Shown: positions 1 to 8,522, numbered from the stretch's first letter. The stretch is DNA of 11,838 bases from Candidatus Pelagibacter sp. (GCA_028222435.1 JAOIST010000013.1:1-11838); one strand, 5' to 3'. A program made the numbers and translations. The notes: generated from the sequence alone by a model not told the origin.

Positions 1-458
1 CTTTCAAAGAAGTAGTTAATATAAAATTCAGTGAATGGTAGTTTTAAAATTATAAATTCTTGAAAAAAATGTAGCCCTTTAGAAAGAGTAATAATAATTA
101 CTAAAAACAAAATAAGCGAGTTGTAAAAACCAAAAGAAACGTTGTTTTTTATTAAAGGTTTTTTTTCATCTTCTTTGAGTGAAATTCCATGTTTTTTTGC
201 TAAATATTCTGGAGAGTATAAATTTATTTCTCTAGATTTTTTTAATCTTTTTTTCTTTGTTTTATTTGTAGTTGGTAAAGCTGTTGTTTTTTTTACTTTA
301 ATTTTTTTTTCTAAAATATTTTTTTTTATATCCTCGTTTATTGGAAATTGTTTCCATTTGTTTCCACAAGAACCACATTGAACCACTCTACCAGCTGGTG
401 TTATAGCTTGATCAGGTACAACAAACTTCTTTTCACATGAATTACAGCTTAAAATCAT
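1..458 (-). CDS. Zinc-ribbon (MJ0042-type) membrane protein, 3' end outside the window
   Basis: An open frame runs leftward from an ATG at 458-456 to the window edge (152 codons visible, no stop). The N-terminus carries two CxxC knuckles, C5-x2-C8 and C28-x2-C31, with the spacing and surrounding pattern (MILSCNSCEKKF, then VVQCGSCGNKWK) of the short zinc-ribbon domain of the MJ0042 / zinc_ribbon_5 family, which starts proteins in just this way in alphaproteobacteria. A Lys-rich, probably disordered linker covers about residues 43-105. A single hydrophobic stretch at about 112-128 looks like a membrane segment, so the ribbon would sit in the cytoplasm with a short region on the other side. The function of these proteins is not established; metal binding is inferred from the cysteines. 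No Shine-Dalgarno sequence is visible before the ATG. The gene points away from the tRNA and nuo genes. Confidence 0.8.
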   Translation of the reverse strand, partial: MILSCNSCEKKFVVPDQAITPAGRVVQCGSCGNKWKQFPINEDIKKNILEKKIKVKKTTALPTTNKTKKKRLKKSREINLYSPEYLAKKHGISLKEDEKKPLIKNNVSFGFYNSLILFLVIIITLSKGLHFFQEFIILKLPFTEFYINYFFE

Positions 459-487
459 AATATTTAATATTACTGTTATTTATCTAA

Positions 488-496
488 ATTATATCA
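488..496 (-). promoter_or_regulatory. Extended -10 promoter for the leftward zinc-ribbon gene
   Basis: Read on the minus strand this is TGATATAAT, a consensus TATAAT (493-488) with a TG one base upstream (extended -10). It lies about 30 bases before the ATG at 458, so the transcript leader would be short, roughly 20 to 25 bases. No good -35 is seen at 16-18 bp spacing, which is acceptable for an extended -10 promoter. In DNA this AT-rich a TATAAT can arise by chance; the TG and the position support it. Confidence 0.45.
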
Positions 497-511
497 GTTT
501 TTAAATACTTT

Positions 512-540
512 TTTACTTTATTAAATTTTTATTGTATATC
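512..540 (+). promoter_or_regulatory. Candidate promoter for tRNA-Val (and possibly everything downstream)
   Basis: TTTACT (512-517) and TATATC (535-540) are separated by exactly 17 bases, each matching four of six positions of the sigma-70 -35 and -10 consensus. Transcription would start near 547, about ten bases before the mature 5' end of tRNA-Val at 557, which fits a short tRNA leader removed by RNase P. The elements are weak matches in very AT-rich DNA, so this is a suggestion only. Confidence 0.3.
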
Positions 541-556
541 TCCAATTTATTTAATA

Positions 557-632
557 GGGCGGTTAGCTCAGTTGGTAGAGCATCTCGTTTACACCGAGAG
601 GGTCATAGGTTCGAGTCCTTTACCGCCCACCA
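557..632 (+). tRNA. tRNA-Val (anticodon UAC)
   Basis: The full cloverleaf can be folded by eye. The acceptor GGGCGGT (557-563) pairs perfectly with ACCGCCC (622-628). The D stem is GCTC/GAGC (566-569 with 578-581). The anticodon stem is TCTCG/CGAGA (583-587 with 595-599) around loop TTTACAC, giving anticodon TAC at 590-592, which reads GUA and probably other Val codons. The variable loop has five bases and the T loop is TTCGAGT (610-616). The discriminator A (629) is followed by an encoded CCA (630-632). One oddity is the T stem, where 606 and 620 (positions 50 and 64) form a T-T mismatch inside an otherwise paired stem. Seventeen bases separate this gene from tRNA-Asp, so the two are very likely one transcript. 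Confidence 0.96.
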
Positions 633-649
633 TTAAATTCAATAACTGT

Positions 650-726
650 GGGGGTGTAGCTCAGTTGGTTAGAGCGCCTGCCTGTCACGCAGGAGGTCGC
701 CGGTTCGAGCCCGGTCACTCCCGCCA
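650..726 (+). tRNA. tRNA-Asp (anticodon GUC)
   Basis: The cloverleaf is complete. The acceptor GGGGGTG (650-656) pairs with CACTCCC (716-722), with one G-U pair at position 4:69. The D stem is GCTC/GAGC (659-662 with 672-675). The anticodon stem CCTGC/GCAGG (677-681 with 689-693) holds loop CTGTCAC with anticodon GTC at 684-686. The T arm is GCCGG-TTCGAGC-CCGGT (699-715). Discriminator G (723), a known aspartyl-tRNA synthetase identity base, is followed by encoded CCA (724-726). It is clearly more GC-rich than its surroundings, as expected for a structural RNA. No terminator hairpin follows before nuoA. Confidence 0.97.
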
Positions 727-869
727 CATTTTATAGAAAATTGAGATTTATTATCAACAAAAGTGCTACCTTAGATACCTGTACAGTTTAAATTTTAATG
801 CTATAAAAGACTTAAATTAATATAAGAACCCTTAAGCTTTAAAGTATTGAGGTAGGTATTGATTAAACA
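727..869 (+). other. Leader between tRNA-Asp and nuoA
   Basis: This 143-base stretch is the longest gap on the plus strand and holds no gene I can support. There is no GC-rich hairpin followed by a T run, so tRNA transcripts may read through into nuoA. TACCT occurs twice near its start (767-771 and 776-780), and the complementary AGGTAGGTAT lies at 850-859 just before nuoA, so a long-range stem hiding the region upstream of the start codon is possible. The nuoA start has no well-placed Shine-Dalgarno: GAGG at 849-852 is 17 bases away and AGG at 854-856 is 13 bases away. TATAAA at 802-807 and TATAAG at 821-826 resemble -10 boxes but lack a convincing -35. Confidence 0.5.
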
Positions 870-1238
870 ATGATTTACAACTTTTTATCAGACTATTTAT
901 CTATAATAATTTTTTTATTTATTTCAATATTTTTAAGTATAGGTTTTGTTGTAGCAAATTATTTAGCATCACCATCTAATCCTGATCCAGAAAAATTATC
1001 TGCTTATGAATGTGGATTTGAAGCTTTTGATGACTCAAGAATGGAATTTGATGTTAGATTTTATCTAGTAGCAATACTCTTTATTATATTTGACTTAGAA
1101 ATAGCATTTCTTTTTCCTTGGGCTATTTCCCTTGGAGGAATAGGCTCTCTTGGTTTTTGGTCAATGATGTTTTTTTTAGGAGTTTTAACAATAGGTTTTA
1201 TTTATGAATGGAAAAAGGGAGCCTTGGAATGGGAATAA
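870..1238 (+). CDS. nuoA: NADH-quinone oxidoreductase subunit A (NuoA, ND3-type)
   Basis: This 122-residue protein is full length for the family. NuoA is a three-helix membrane subunit of complex I (mitochondrial ND3) next to NuoH at the junction of the membrane and peripheral arms. Helix 1 covers about residues 8-30. The conserved cytoplasmic loop has the signature [14 protein letters not shown] (44-57) with the loop cysteine C48, which in ND3 homologues lies near the quinone cavity. Helix 2 contains [18 protein letters not shown] (60-77) with the acidic D75 and E77, and helix 3 lies at about 95-112. The ATG at 870 is preceded by an in-frame TAA two codons upstream and is the first possible start. 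It is the first gene of the nuo operon and its end overlaps nuoB by ten bases. Identification rests on the loop motif, length and operon position. Confidence 0.97.
   Translation: MIYNFLSDYLSIIIFLFISIFLSIGFVVANYLASPSNPDPEKLSAYECGFEAFDDSRMEFDVRFYLVAILFIIFDLEIAFLFPWAISLGGIGSLGFWSMMFFLGVLTIGFIYEWKKGALEWE
1217..1221 (+). promoter_or_regulatory. Ribosome binding site that fixes the nuoB start at 1229
   Basis: GGGAG lies seven bases before the ATG at 1229, ideal Shine-Dalgarno spacing, and lies inside the last codons of nuoA. The in-frame ATG at 1208 lies before this site and would leave it inside nuoB, so 1208 is probably not the start used. Confidence 0.6.
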
Positions 1239-1765
1239 AAATAGACACGCTTTCAAGCAAACAAAAAGAAATACCTGAAGAGTTTAAAGATCTTGCAAAA
1301 GATTTTGCTGAAAAAGGTTTTATAACAACATCAACTGATAATTTAATAAACTGGGCAAGAACAGGATCTTTACATTGGATGACTTTTGGTCTTGCTTGTT
1401 GTGCGGTGGAGATGATGCAAACATCGATGCCAAGGTATGATCTAGAAAGATTTGGTGCCGCACCAAGGGCGTCACCTAGACAATCTGATGTGATGATTGT
1501 AGCTGGAACTTTAACAAATAAAATGGCTCCAGCTTTAAGAAAAGTTTATGATCAAATGCCAGAGCCTAGATATGTTATATCCATGGGTAGCTGTGCCAAT
1601 GGAGGTGGCTATTATCACTATTCTTATTCTGTAGTAAGAGGATGTGATAAAATTGTTCCAGTTGATATTTATGTCCCCGGGTGCCCTCCTTCAGCAGAAG
1701 CATTACTATATGGAATTTTACAACTTCAAAAAAAGATTAGACGAGAAGGTTCATTAAAAAGATAA
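1229..1765 (+). CDS. nuoB: NADH-quinone oxidoreductase subunit B (NuoB, PSST-type)
   Basis: NuoB carries the last iron-sulfur cluster of complex I, the [4Fe-4S] N2 centre that hands electrons to quinone, in the peripheral arm next to NuoD and NuoH. The four ligands are visible: tandem cysteines C57 and C58 in [12 protein letters not shown]122 in [10 protein letters not shown] and C152 in [12 protein letters not shown]. The segment [22 protein letters not shown] (67-88) is the conserved part lining the quinone pocket. With the start at 1229 the protein has 178 residues, normal for alphaproteobacteria. The alternative ATG at 1208 adds seven residues and lacks a ribosome binding site. It overlaps nuoA by ten bases and ends three bases before nuoC. 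All features are typical and nothing is missing. Confidence 0.97.
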   Translation: MGIKIDTLSSKQKEIPEEFKDLAKDFAEKGFITTSTDNLINWARTGSLHWMTFGLACCAVEMMQTSMPRYDLERFGAAPRASPRQSDVMIVAGTLTNKMAPALRKVYDQMPEPRYVISMGSCANGGGYYHYSYSVVRGCDKIVPVDIYVPGCPPSAEALLYGILQLQKKIRREGSLKR

Positions 1766-1768
1766 AAA

Positions 1769-2383
1769 ATGATATCAAAATTACAAAATCTTGAAAAAAT
1801 AATTAATTCTGAACTTTCGAGTAAAGTTCTTAACTCAGCTATTAGCAATGAAGAACTTTTAATTGAAATTGGCGATAATGACTTGGTGGAGGTTATTCAA
1901 TTTTTGAAAGCAAATGAAAATTGTAAATTTAAGCAGTTAATAGATATTGCAGGTGTAGATTACCCAGAAAATGAAAAAAGATTTGAATTAATCTATCTTT
2001 TTTTATCTCATGAAAATAATACAAGAATAAAACTTTTAATTAAAATTGAAATTGATCAAACAATGAATTCTATAACTAAAATTTTTCCATCAGCTAATTG
2101 GATGGAGAGAGAAGTTTTTGATATGTATGGAATCAAATTTAAAAATCATCCTGATCTTAGAAGAATCTTAACAGACTATGGTTTTAAAGGTTACCCTTTA
2201 AGAAAAGATTTTCCTTTAACTGGTTTTAACGAAGTTAGATACAGCGAAAAAGATAAAAAAGTAATTTATGAACCAGTTAAACTCGAGCAAAACTATAGAA
2301 ATTTCGATTTTGAAAGCCCTTGGGAAGGCACAAAATATATTAAAGAAATAAAAAACTCTGATAAAAATGACAAAAAAAACTAA
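1769..2383 (+). CDS. nuoC: NADH-quinone oxidoreductase subunit C (NuoC, 30 kDa type)
   Basis: NuoC is the 30-kDa scaffold subunit of the complex I peripheral arm; it binds NuoD and has no redox cofactor. The family signature is clear: [19 protein letters not shown] (106-124) followed by [20 protein letters not shown] (127-146) and [14 protein letters not shown] (147-160). The N-terminal half (about 1-60) is weakly conserved, as usual. At 204 residues it is a stand-alone NuoC; in enterobacteria it is fused to NuoD, so the separate genes agree with an alphaproteobacterial origin. The ATG at 1769 has no Shine-Dalgarno at normal spacing (AGAAGG is 19 bases away), but the nuoB stop is only three bases upstream, so coupled translation is likely. 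Its 3' end overlaps nuoD by 17 bases. Confidence 0.96.
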   Translation: MISKLQNLEKIINSELSSKVLNSAISNEELLIEIGDNDLVEVIQFLKANENCKFKQLIDIAGVDYPENEKRFELIYLFLSHENNTRIKLLIKIEIDQTMNSITKIFPSANWMEREVFDMYGIKFKNHPDLRRILTDYGFKGYPLRKDFPLTGFNEVRYSEKDKKVIYEPVKLEQNYRNFDFESPWEGTKYIKEIKNSDKNDKKN

Positions 2384-3542
2384 ATCGCTAAGTTTAAATT
2401 TTGGCCCACAGCATCCTGCCGCACATGGTGTGTTAAGATTGATATTAGAACTTGATGGAGAAGTAGTTGAAAAAGCTGATCCTCATATAGGTTTACTTCA
2501 TAGAGGCACAGAAAAATTAATTGAACAAAAAACTTATACTCAAGCGCTACCTTATTTTGACAGGTTAGATTATGTGGCTCCAATGAACCAAGAGCATGCT
2601 TTTGCTTTAGCTGCGGAAAAGTTATTGAAAGTAGAAGTACCAATTCGAGCAAAATATATAAGAGTAATTTTTTGTGAAATTGGGAGGATTTTAAGCCACA
2701 TATTAAATGTAACGACTCAAGCTTTAGATGTTGGAGCGCTAACACCTTCTTTGTGGGGTTTTGAAGAGAGAGAAACTTTAATGACGTTTTACGAAAGAGC
2801 TTCTGGCTCAAGATTGCACGCTAACTATTTTAGAACAGGAGGAGTACATAAAGACGTTCCGTTAAAACTTGTAGATGATATAGAGAAATTTTGTAAATCT
2901 TTTCCAAAAATTATAGACGATCTTGAGGGTTTGCTTACAGATAATCGTATTTTTAAACAACGTAATGTCGAAATTGGAATTGTAACAAAAAAAGAAGCTT
3001 TGGATCATAGTTTTTCAGGAGTCATGTTGAGAGGTTCGGGAATACCTTGGGATTTAAGAAAATCTCAACCTTATGAAGTTTATAAAGATTTAGATTTTAA
3101 AATCCCTGTTGGAAAAAATGGAGATTGTTACGATAGGTATTTATGTAGAATTGAAGAAATGAGGGAAAGTGTAAAAATCATTCTCCAATGTATTGAAAAA
3201 CTTCCTAAAGGTCCTGTTAAATCTATTGATAACAAAATTTCACCACCTAATAGAGACGATATAAAACAATCGATGGAGGCTTTAATACATCATTTTAAAT
3301 TATTTACAGAAGGATACAGGGTTCCTAAGGGAGATGTTTATACTGCTGTTGAAGCTCCAAAAGGAGAATTTGGAGTATATTTAATTTCAGACGGTAGCAA
3401 CAAACCTTATAGATGCAAGATAAGAGCCCCTGGTTTTTCTCACCTTCAAGCTATGGACTATTTAATACGAGGTCATATGTTAGCAGACGTACCGGCAGTT
3501 TTAGGTTCATTAGATATAGTTTTTGGAGAGGTTGACCGATGA
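2367..3542 (+). CDS. nuoD: NADH-quinone oxidoreductase subunit D (NuoD, 49 kDa type)
   Basis: NuoD is the 49-kDa subunit, a relative of the large subunit of NiFe hydrogenases without the metal site, and it forms the quinone-reduction pocket with NuoB. The N-terminus has [13 protein letters not shown] (13-25). H20 and Y69 (in DRLDYVAP) have the same 49-residue spacing as the quinone-head ligands His38 and Tyr87 of Thermus Nqo4, so I take them as equivalents. [13 protein letters not shown] (39-51) and the C-terminal [24 protein letters not shown] region are canonical, so the protein is complete at 391 residues. There is no Shine-Dalgarno; the start lies within the end of nuoC (17-base overlap), so ribosomes probably arrive from nuoC. 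It overlaps nuoE by four bases (ATGA). Confidence 0.97.
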   Translation: MTKKTKSLSLNFGPQHPAAHGVLRLILELDGEVVEKADPHIGLLHRGTEKLIEQKTYTQALPYFDRLDYVAPMNQEHAFALAAEKLLKVEVPIRAKYIRVIFCEIGRILSHILNVTTQALDVGALTPSLWGFEERETLMTFYERASGSRLHANYFRTGGVHKDVPLKLVDDIEKFCKSFPKIIDDLEGLLTDNRIFKQRNVEIGIVTKKEALDHSFSGVMLRGSGIPWDLRKSQPYEVYKDLDFKIPVGKNGDCYDRYLCRIEEMRESVKIILQCIEKLPKGPVKSIDNKISPPNRDDIKQSMEALIHHFKLFTEGYRVPKGDVYTAVEAPKGEFGVYLISDGSNKPYRCKIRAPGFSHLQAMDYLIRGHMLADVPAVLGSLDIVFGEVDR

Positions 3543-4144
3543 GTGTAAAAAAAGTTCATGGTGATCAACCAAAAGATTTCAAATTTTCTTCTGAGAATTT
3601 AAAAAAAGCTGAAGAAATTTTAAAAAAATATCCAGTCAAAAATAAAAAAAGTGCGGTTATGCCTTTATTATATCTTGCTCAAAGACAAAACCAAAATTGG
3701 ATACCTTTAGCGGCAATGAAGTATATAGCGAACTATTTATCGATGCCTTATATTTCTGTATATGAGGTAGCAACTTTTTATTCAATGTATAACTTAGCTC
3801 CAGTTGGCAAGCATTTTGTACAGGTTTGCACAACAACCCCGTGTTTAATAAGAGGAGCTGAAAAAATAGTTAAATTATGCAAAGAAAAGATTTCTCCAAA
3901 TGAAAATGAAGTTTCAGCAAAAGGAAACTGTTCTTGGATAGAAGTTGAATGTTTGGGAGCCTGTGTGAGTGCTCCAATGATACAAATTAATGACGATTAT
4001 TATGAAGATTTAGATGAAAAAAGTGCAAGGGAAATATTAGATTCTTTAATTAAAGACAAACCTTTAAAACCCGGTTCATACAGAGGTAGAAAAAATACCT
4101 CTCCAGAAAATAAAATTAATATTAATGGAGAAAAACATGCTTAA
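3539..4144 (+). CDS. nuoE: NADH-quinone oxidoreductase subunit E (NuoE, 24 kDa type)
   Basis: NuoE is the thioredoxin-fold subunit of the NADH-dehydrogenase module and holds the [2Fe-2S] cluster N1a, off the main electron path near the FMN of NuoF. The four ligands fit the family pattern: C97-x4-C102 ([11 protein letters not shown]) and C138-x3-C142 ([15 protein letters not shown]). The helical N-terminal part includes [13 protein letters not shown] (73-85), also a family signature. The 201 residues end in a polar tail (about 175-201) beyond the core fold, common in alphaproteobacteria. GAGG at 3528-3531 gives good spacing to the ATG at 3539, which shares ATGA with the nuoD stop. The last eight bases overlap nuoF. 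Confidence 0.97.
   Translation: MSVKKVHGDQPKDFKFSSENLKKAEEILKKYPVKNKKSAVMPLLYLAQRQNQNWIPLAAMKYIANYLSMPYISVYEVATFYSMYNLAPVGKHFVQVCTTTPCLIRGAEKIVKLCKEKISPNENEVSAKGNCSWIEVECLGACVSAPMIQINDDYYEDLDEKSAREILDSLIKDKPLKPGSYRGRKNTSPENKININGEKHA
4127..4130 (+). promoter_or_regulatory. Ribosome binding site that fixes the nuoF start at 4137
   Basis: GGAG lies six bases before the ATG at 4137. It overlaps the upstream in-frame ATG at 4125, which itself has no Shine-Dalgarno, so the downstream ATG is the better start. The site lies inside the last codons of nuoE. Confidence 0.6.
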
Positions 4145-5468
4145 GAAAGAAGATAAAATATTTAGAAACCTTTATAACGATTTTGGTTGGGACATAGATA
4201 ATTCAATCAAAAGAGATGATTGGAAAGATACAAAAGAATTAATTTCAAAAGGTCGTGATTGGATTATAAATGAAGTTAAGACCTCTGAACTAAGAGGAAG
4301 AGGCGGCGCGGGTTTTTCAACTGGACTTAAATGGTCATTTGCTCCAAAAGACGTTGGTTCAAGACCTCATTACTTAGTTATAAATGCTGATGAGTCAGAA
4401 CCTGGTACATGTAAAGATAGAGATATTTTAAGATTTGAGCCTCAAAAATTAATTGAAGGATGTTTAATTGCAGGCTTTGCTGTTAATGCTCATGTTTGTT
4501 ATATTTATATAAGAGGAGAATATTTTAACGAAGGTAAAAGGTTACAAGAAGCAATTGATCAAGCTTATGAGAAAAAATATTTAGGCAAAAATGCATGTGG
4601 ATCAGGTTGGGACTTTGATATCCACATTCATTATGGTGCTGGTGCTTATATTTGTGGCGAGGAAACAGCTTTGTTAGAAAGTATTGAAGGAAATAAAGGG
4701 CAACCAAGATTAAAACCTCCTTTTCCAGCTCTAGTTGGTTTATATGGATGTCCTACAATAGTTAACAATGTAGAAACTATAGCTGTAGTCCCAACAATCT
4801 TAAGAAGAGGTGGTAAATGGTTTTCTTCAATTGGAAAACCCAAAAATACGGGTACTAAAATTTTTTGTATATCTGGAAATGTAAATTCTCCATGCAATGT
4901 CGAAGAGGAAATGGGGATACCTTTAAAAGACTTAATTGAAAAATACGCTGGAGGAGTCATAGGTGGTTGGGATAATCTTCAAGCAGTCATTCCAGGGGGC
5001 TCATCAATGCCTTTACTACCAAAAAAAATTTGTGACACAATTACTATGGATTTTGACTCTTTGATTGCAAACAAAAGTGGCTTAGGAACAGCAGGGATAG
5101 TAGTTATTAACAAAGATCAAGATATCGTTGAATGCATGGCTAGAATAGCAAGGTTTTATAAACACGAAAGCTGTGGTCAATGCACTCCATGCAGAGAAGG
5201 TTCAGGATGGATGTGGAGGATTTTAGATAGAGTAGTTAAACGAAAAGCAACTTACAGTGATGTAGAACTACTTTCAGATGTAACAAAACAGATTGAAGGT
5301 CATACTATTTGTGCTTTTGGAGAAGGTTCAGCTTGGCCAGTCCAAGGTTTACTAAGACACTTCAGGAAAGAAGTTGAAAGCCGATGCAGAGAAGAACCTT
5401 TAATAAAGAAAAAATTAAACAATCCTTACTTAGTAGATCAACATTTGCTGGAGAATAAAAATGCCTAA
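4137..5468 (+). CDS. nuoF: NADH-quinone oxidoreductase subunit F (NuoF, 51 kDa, NADH/FMN-binding)
   Basis: NuoF oxidises NADH, passes electrons to its FMN and on to the [4Fe-4S] cluster N3. In residues counted from 4137, the NADH/FMN-binding glycine-rich loop is [15 protein letters not shown] (52-66), and a second nucleotide-binding loop is [13 protein letters not shown] (167-179) followed by [17 protein letters not shown]. The soluble-ligand-binding (SLBB) beta region lies at roughly 240-325. Cluster N3 ligands are C346, C349 and C352 in [11 protein letters not shown], and C392 in HTICAFGEG. The protein is complete at 443 residues; starting at 4125 would add four. It overlaps nuoE by eight bases and nuoG by eight bases. 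All expected catalytic elements are present. Confidence 0.98.
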   Translation: MLKKEDKIFRNLYNDFGWDIDNSIKRDDWKDTKELISKGRDWIINEVKTSELRGRGGAGFSTGLKWSFAPKDVGSRPHYLVINADESEPGTCKDRDILRFEPQKLIEGCLIAGFAVNAHVCYIYIRGEYFNEGKRLQEAIDQAYEKKYLGKNACGSGWDFDIHIHYGAGAYICGEETALLESIEGNKGQPRLKPPFPALVGLYGCPTIVNNVETIAVVPTILRRGGKWFSSIGKPKNTGTKIFCISGNVNSPCNVEEEMGIPLKDLIEKYAGGVIGGWDNLQAVIPGGSSMPLLPKKICDTITMDFDSLIANKSGLGTAGIVVINKDQDIVECMARIARFYKHESCGQCTPCREGSGWMWRILDRVVKRKATYSDVELLSDVTKQIEGHTICAFGEGSAWPVQGLLRHFRKEVESRCREEPLIKKKLNNPYLVDQHLLENKNA

Positions 5469-7515
5469 GATTACTATAAACGGAAAAGAAATTGAGTTTG
5501 AAAAAGGGATGACAGTTTTGCAAGCTTGTGAGCTTGCTGATGTAGAAATACCAAGATTTTGCTATCATGAAAAACTTTCAATAGCTGGAAACTGTAGAAT
5601 GTGTCTTGTTGAAATGGAAAAATCTCCTAAACCTATAGCTTCTTGTGCAATGCCTGCTGCCGAAGGAATGAATATTAAAACTAATACCTCGTTAGTAGAA
5701 AAAGCCAGAAAAGGTGTTATGGAATTTTTGTTAGCCAACCATCCTCTGGATTGTCCAGTTTGTGATCAAGGTGGAGAATGTGATTTGCAAGACCAATCCT
5801 TATATTATGGTGTAGATAAATCTAGGTTTGTTGAAAATAAAAGAGATGTAAAAGAAAAATATATGGGTCCGTTGATAAAAACTCAAATGACAAGATGTAT
5901 ACATTGTACACGATGCGTAAGATTTGCAACCGAGGTAGCTGGAGTCCCGGAAATTGGAGCGATTGGTAGAGGTGAAAATATGGAAATTACAACTTACTTA
6001 GAAAAGTCAATGGAGTCAGAGCTATCAGCTAACGTGATAGATTTGTGTCCAGTTGGAGCCTTAACTTCAAAACCATACGCTTTTGAAGCAAGACCATGGG
6101 AACTAAAAAAGACTGAGAGTATTGATGTGATGGATGCGGTCGGTTCAAATATAAGAGTTGATACCTACAATTGGGAAGTTAAAAGAATTTTGCCAAGATT
6201 AAACAATGAAATTAATGAAGAGTGGATTTCAGATAAAACAAGATATTCTTGTGACGGACTTTTAAAACAGAGATTAGATGTTCCTTACATAAAAAAAGAG
6301 AATAAATTACAAAAATCGAGTTGGGATGAAACTATAAATCTTTTAGTTGAAAAAATACAATCGTTTAAACCAGAAGAAATAGCAGGACACATTGGAGACA
6401 TGGTTAATATGGAAACTGCTCTGGGATTTAAAAAATTATTTAAGATATTTAAAAGCAAAAATATAGAATTTAGAGAAAAAAATTTCTACATAAATCCATC
6501 TGAAAAAATGAATTATATTTTTAATTCCTCAATATCTGGAATTGAAGAATCTGATTTGATTTTATTAATTGGAACAAATCCAAGATATGAGGCAACAATT
6601 TTAAATGCGAGAATTAGAAAAGCCTTTGTTCAAAGAAAAGTTCCTATTTTCTCAATAGGCAATCCAGGAGACTTGACCTACGATTATAATATCATTGGTA
6701 GCAAAACCGATGATATAAAAAAAATAATTAATAATGAAAATGATATTTCAAAAAAAATTTTATTAGCAAAAAAACCCATCATCATTATTGGAGAGTCAGC
6801 TTTAGAATTAAAAAGTGGAAAATATATCTTTGAAGAATTAAAAAAATTTTTAGTTAATAACAATTTAATTAATGAAAATTGGAATGCATTAAATATACTT
6901 ACTCAAAATGCCTCAACAGTAGGTCTACTTGACTTAAAAATTTTACCGACTGAAAAAGAAGATAATTCATCTTTCTTTAACAATTTAAATAATAAGAAAT
7001 TCAAATTTTTATATTTAATGTCCTCAGACAATCTTGATTTTAAAAAGGATAATGAATTTATTGTCTATCAAGGAAGCCATGGGGACAGAGGAGCAGAATT
7101 AGCTGATATTATTTTACCTAGTGCAACTTATACAGAGGAAAATGGTTTATATGAAAATTTGGAAGGCAGATTGCAAGAATGCAAGAAAGCCTCTTACCCA
7201 ATTGGTGAAGCTTTAGAAAATTGGACAATTTTTAATAAAATTATTAAATCAATGGGTCAACAAGAAGAATTATCTAATTTTGATCAACTAAGAAAAGAAG
7301 TTTTAAGTAATATTCCTAATTTTTCCAAAATAAATGAATTACCCGAATACACAGAAACAAAAAATTCTAATATTGAGGCAAGTTTTATTAGTGAAGAAGT
7401 TTTAATAAGAGAGATTGATTATTATTATTCAAATTCTATTTCTAGATCTTCAAAAACAATGAGTGAGTGTAGACAAATAAGACAAAAAATAAAAAAAGAT
7501 GGAACTAATGGTTAA
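5461..7515 (+). CDS. nuoG: NADH-quinone oxidoreductase subunit G (NuoG, 75 kDa type)
   Basis: NuoG is the largest Fe-S subunit and conducts electrons from NuoF toward NuoI. An N-terminal [2Fe-2S] ferredoxin domain binds N1b through C34, C45, C48 and C62. The His-Cys motif H94-x3-C98-x2-C101-x5-C107 binds N5, and C146, C149, C152 with C196 bind N4. From about residue 220 follows a molybdopterin-oxidoreductase-like domain that no longer carries a cofactor. The four-cysteine N7 motif found here in Escherichia and Thermus is absent (the segment reads [15 protein letters not shown]), as in alphaproteobacteria and mitochondria. The 684 residues are about the usual length. The second half is Lys/Asn-rich and more diverged, reflecting AT-rich codon use. 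GGAG at 5450-5453 serves the ATG at 5461, and the TAA stop shares its last A with the nuoH ATG. Confidence 0.97.
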   Translation: MPKITINGKEIEFEKGMTVLQACELADVEIPRFCYHEKLSIAGNCRMCLVEMEKSPKPIASCAMPAAEGMNIKTNTSLVEKARKGVMEFLLANHPLDCPVCDQGGECDLQDQSLYYGVDKSRFVENKRDVKEKYMGPLIKTQMTRCIHCTRCVRFATEVAGVPEIGAIGRGENMEITTYLEKSMESELSANVIDLCPVGALTSKPYAFEARPWELKKTESIDVMDAVGSNIRVDTYNWEVKRILPRLNNEINEEWISDKTRYSCDGLLKQRLDVPYIKKENKLQKSSWDETINLLVEKIQSFKPEEIAGHIGDMVNMETALGFKKLFKIFKSKNIEFREKNFYINPSEKMNYIFNSSISGIEESDLILLIGTNPRYEATILNARIRKAFVQRKVPIFSIGNPGDLTYDYNIIGSKTDDIKKIINNENDISKKILLAKKPIIIIGESALELKSGKYIFEELKKFLVNNNLINENWNALNILTQNASTVGLLDLKILPTEKEDNSSFFNNLNNKKFKFLYLMSSDNLDFKKDNEFIVYQGSHGDRGAELADIILPSATYTEENGLYENLEGRLQECKKASYPIGEALENWTIFNKIIKSMGQQEELSNFDQLRKEVLSNIPNFSKINELPEYTETKNSNIEASFISEEVLIREIDYYYSNSISRSSKTMSECRQIRQKIKKDGTNG

Positions 7516-8522
7516 TGTTTGAATATATTGAAATCTTAGGACAAGAAATTTATAAAATTTTATTTCTATTAGTGCCAATACTTGTTTCTGTAGCTATGAT
7601 TGTATGGCTAGATAGAAGAGTTTGGGGTTTAGTTCAAAAAAGAAAAGGTCCAAATGTAGTAGGTCCGTTTGGTTTACTTCAAACTGTAGCCGATGCATTA
7701 AAGTATATTTTCAAAGAAATAATTATACCGGCTAGTGCCAATAAAGCTGTTTTTATTTTAGCCCCAATTGTAACAATGACTCTTGCCCTGGTTGCTTGGG
7801 CAGTAATCCCAATGAGTGAAGATTTTGTATTAGCAGATATAAATGTCGGAATTTTGTATTTATTCGCAGTTTCATCTCTTGGTGTTTATGGAATAATTAT
7901 GGGCGGATGGGCTTCAAATTCAAAATATCCATTCCTCGGAGCTATAAGATCTGCAGCTCAAATGGTTTCTTACGAAGTCTCAATTGGAATTATAATAATT
8001 AACGTTCTGCTATGTGTTGGATCATTAAATTTAAAAGATATTGTTATAGCACAAAAAGATCTATGGTATGTAGTCCCTCTTTTTCCAATGTTTGTAATTT
8101 TTTTTATTTCTGCTTTAGCAGAAACTAATCGACCACCGTTTGATTTACCTGAAGCAGAAGCAGAACTAGTTGCTGGATATCAAACAGAATATTCAGGAAT
8201 GATGTACGCCATGTTTTGGTTGGGGGAATACGCAAACATACTTTTAATGTGCGCAATGGGCTCAATTTTATTTTTAGGTGGATGGTTGCCTATTATCGAT
8301 ATTTACCCAATAAATTTAATTCCAGCTCCAATATGGATGATCATAAAAATTTTATTTTTATTTTTTTTATTTGCCTTAATAAAAGCAATTGTGCCTAGGT
8401 ATCGATATGATCAGTTAATGAGATTAGGATGGAAAATTTTACTACCATTTTCTCTATTATATTTAGTTTTAACAGCAAGTTTTTTATTTTACTTTGACAA
8501 ACTACCTAAAGGAAACTTTTAA
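7515..8522 (+). CDS. nuoH: NADH-quinone oxidoreductase subunit H (NuoH, ND1-type)
   Basis: NuoH (mitochondrial ND1) is the membrane subunit that closes the quinone tunnel and links quinone reduction to the proton pumps. Family signatures are [17 protein letters not shown] (31-47) after the first helix, [19 protein letters not shown] (50-68), [13 protein letters not shown] (146-158, with E154) and the acidic loop [17 protein letters not shown] (202-218), the most conserved part of ND1, followed by GYQTEYSG. About eight hydrophobic helices span the 335 residues, a normal full length. The junction with nuoG is TAATG, a one-base overlap, and there is no strong Shine-Dalgarno, so translation probably restarts after nuoG stops. 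It joins nuoI through a second TAATG. Confidence 0.97.
   Translation: MFEYIEILGQEIYKILFLLVPILVSVAMIVWLDRRVWGLVQKRKGPNVVGPFGLLQTVADALKYIFKEIIIPASANKAVFILAPIVTMTLALVAWAVIPMSEDFVLADINVGILYLFAVSSLGVYGIIMGGWASNSKYPFLGAIRSAAQMVSYEVSIGIIIINVLLCVGSLNLKDIVIAQKDLWYVVPLFPMFVIFFISALAETNRPPFDLPEAEAELVAGYQTEYSGMMYAMFWLGEYANILLMCAMGSILFLGGWLPIIDIYPINLIPAPIWMIIKILFLFFLFALIKAIVPRYRYDQLMRLGWKILLPFSLLYLVLTASFLFYFDKLPKGNF

Noticed and set aside
142..381. Rightward frame of 79 codons, rich in Phe
   Set aside because: It is the antisense of the Lys-rich linker of the zinc-ribbon gene on the minus strand. AAA-rich coding on one strand gives TTT-rich open frames on the other.
802..826. TATAAA (802-807) and TATAAG (821-826) as a nuoA promoter
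   Set aside because: Neither has a -35 with more than a poor match at 16-18 bp, and such hexamers are common by chance in this AT-rich leader.
831..844. Nested palindromes CTTAAG, AAGCTT and CTTTAAAG before nuoA as an operator
   Set aside because: They are short, overlapping and made mostly of A and T. No symmetric site of operator length can be drawn through them.
2380..2811. Leftward frame of 143 codons within nuoD
   Set aside because: It is fully antisense to the conserved N-terminal part of nuoD, has no recognisable domain, and is explained by low stop frequency opposite that gene.
4646..4960. Leftward frame of 104 codons within nuoF
   Set aside because: It is antisense to well-conserved NuoF sequence with no family resemblance or ribosome binding site. 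The other antisense frames at 4525, 5362, 8796 and 9650 were dropped for the same reason.
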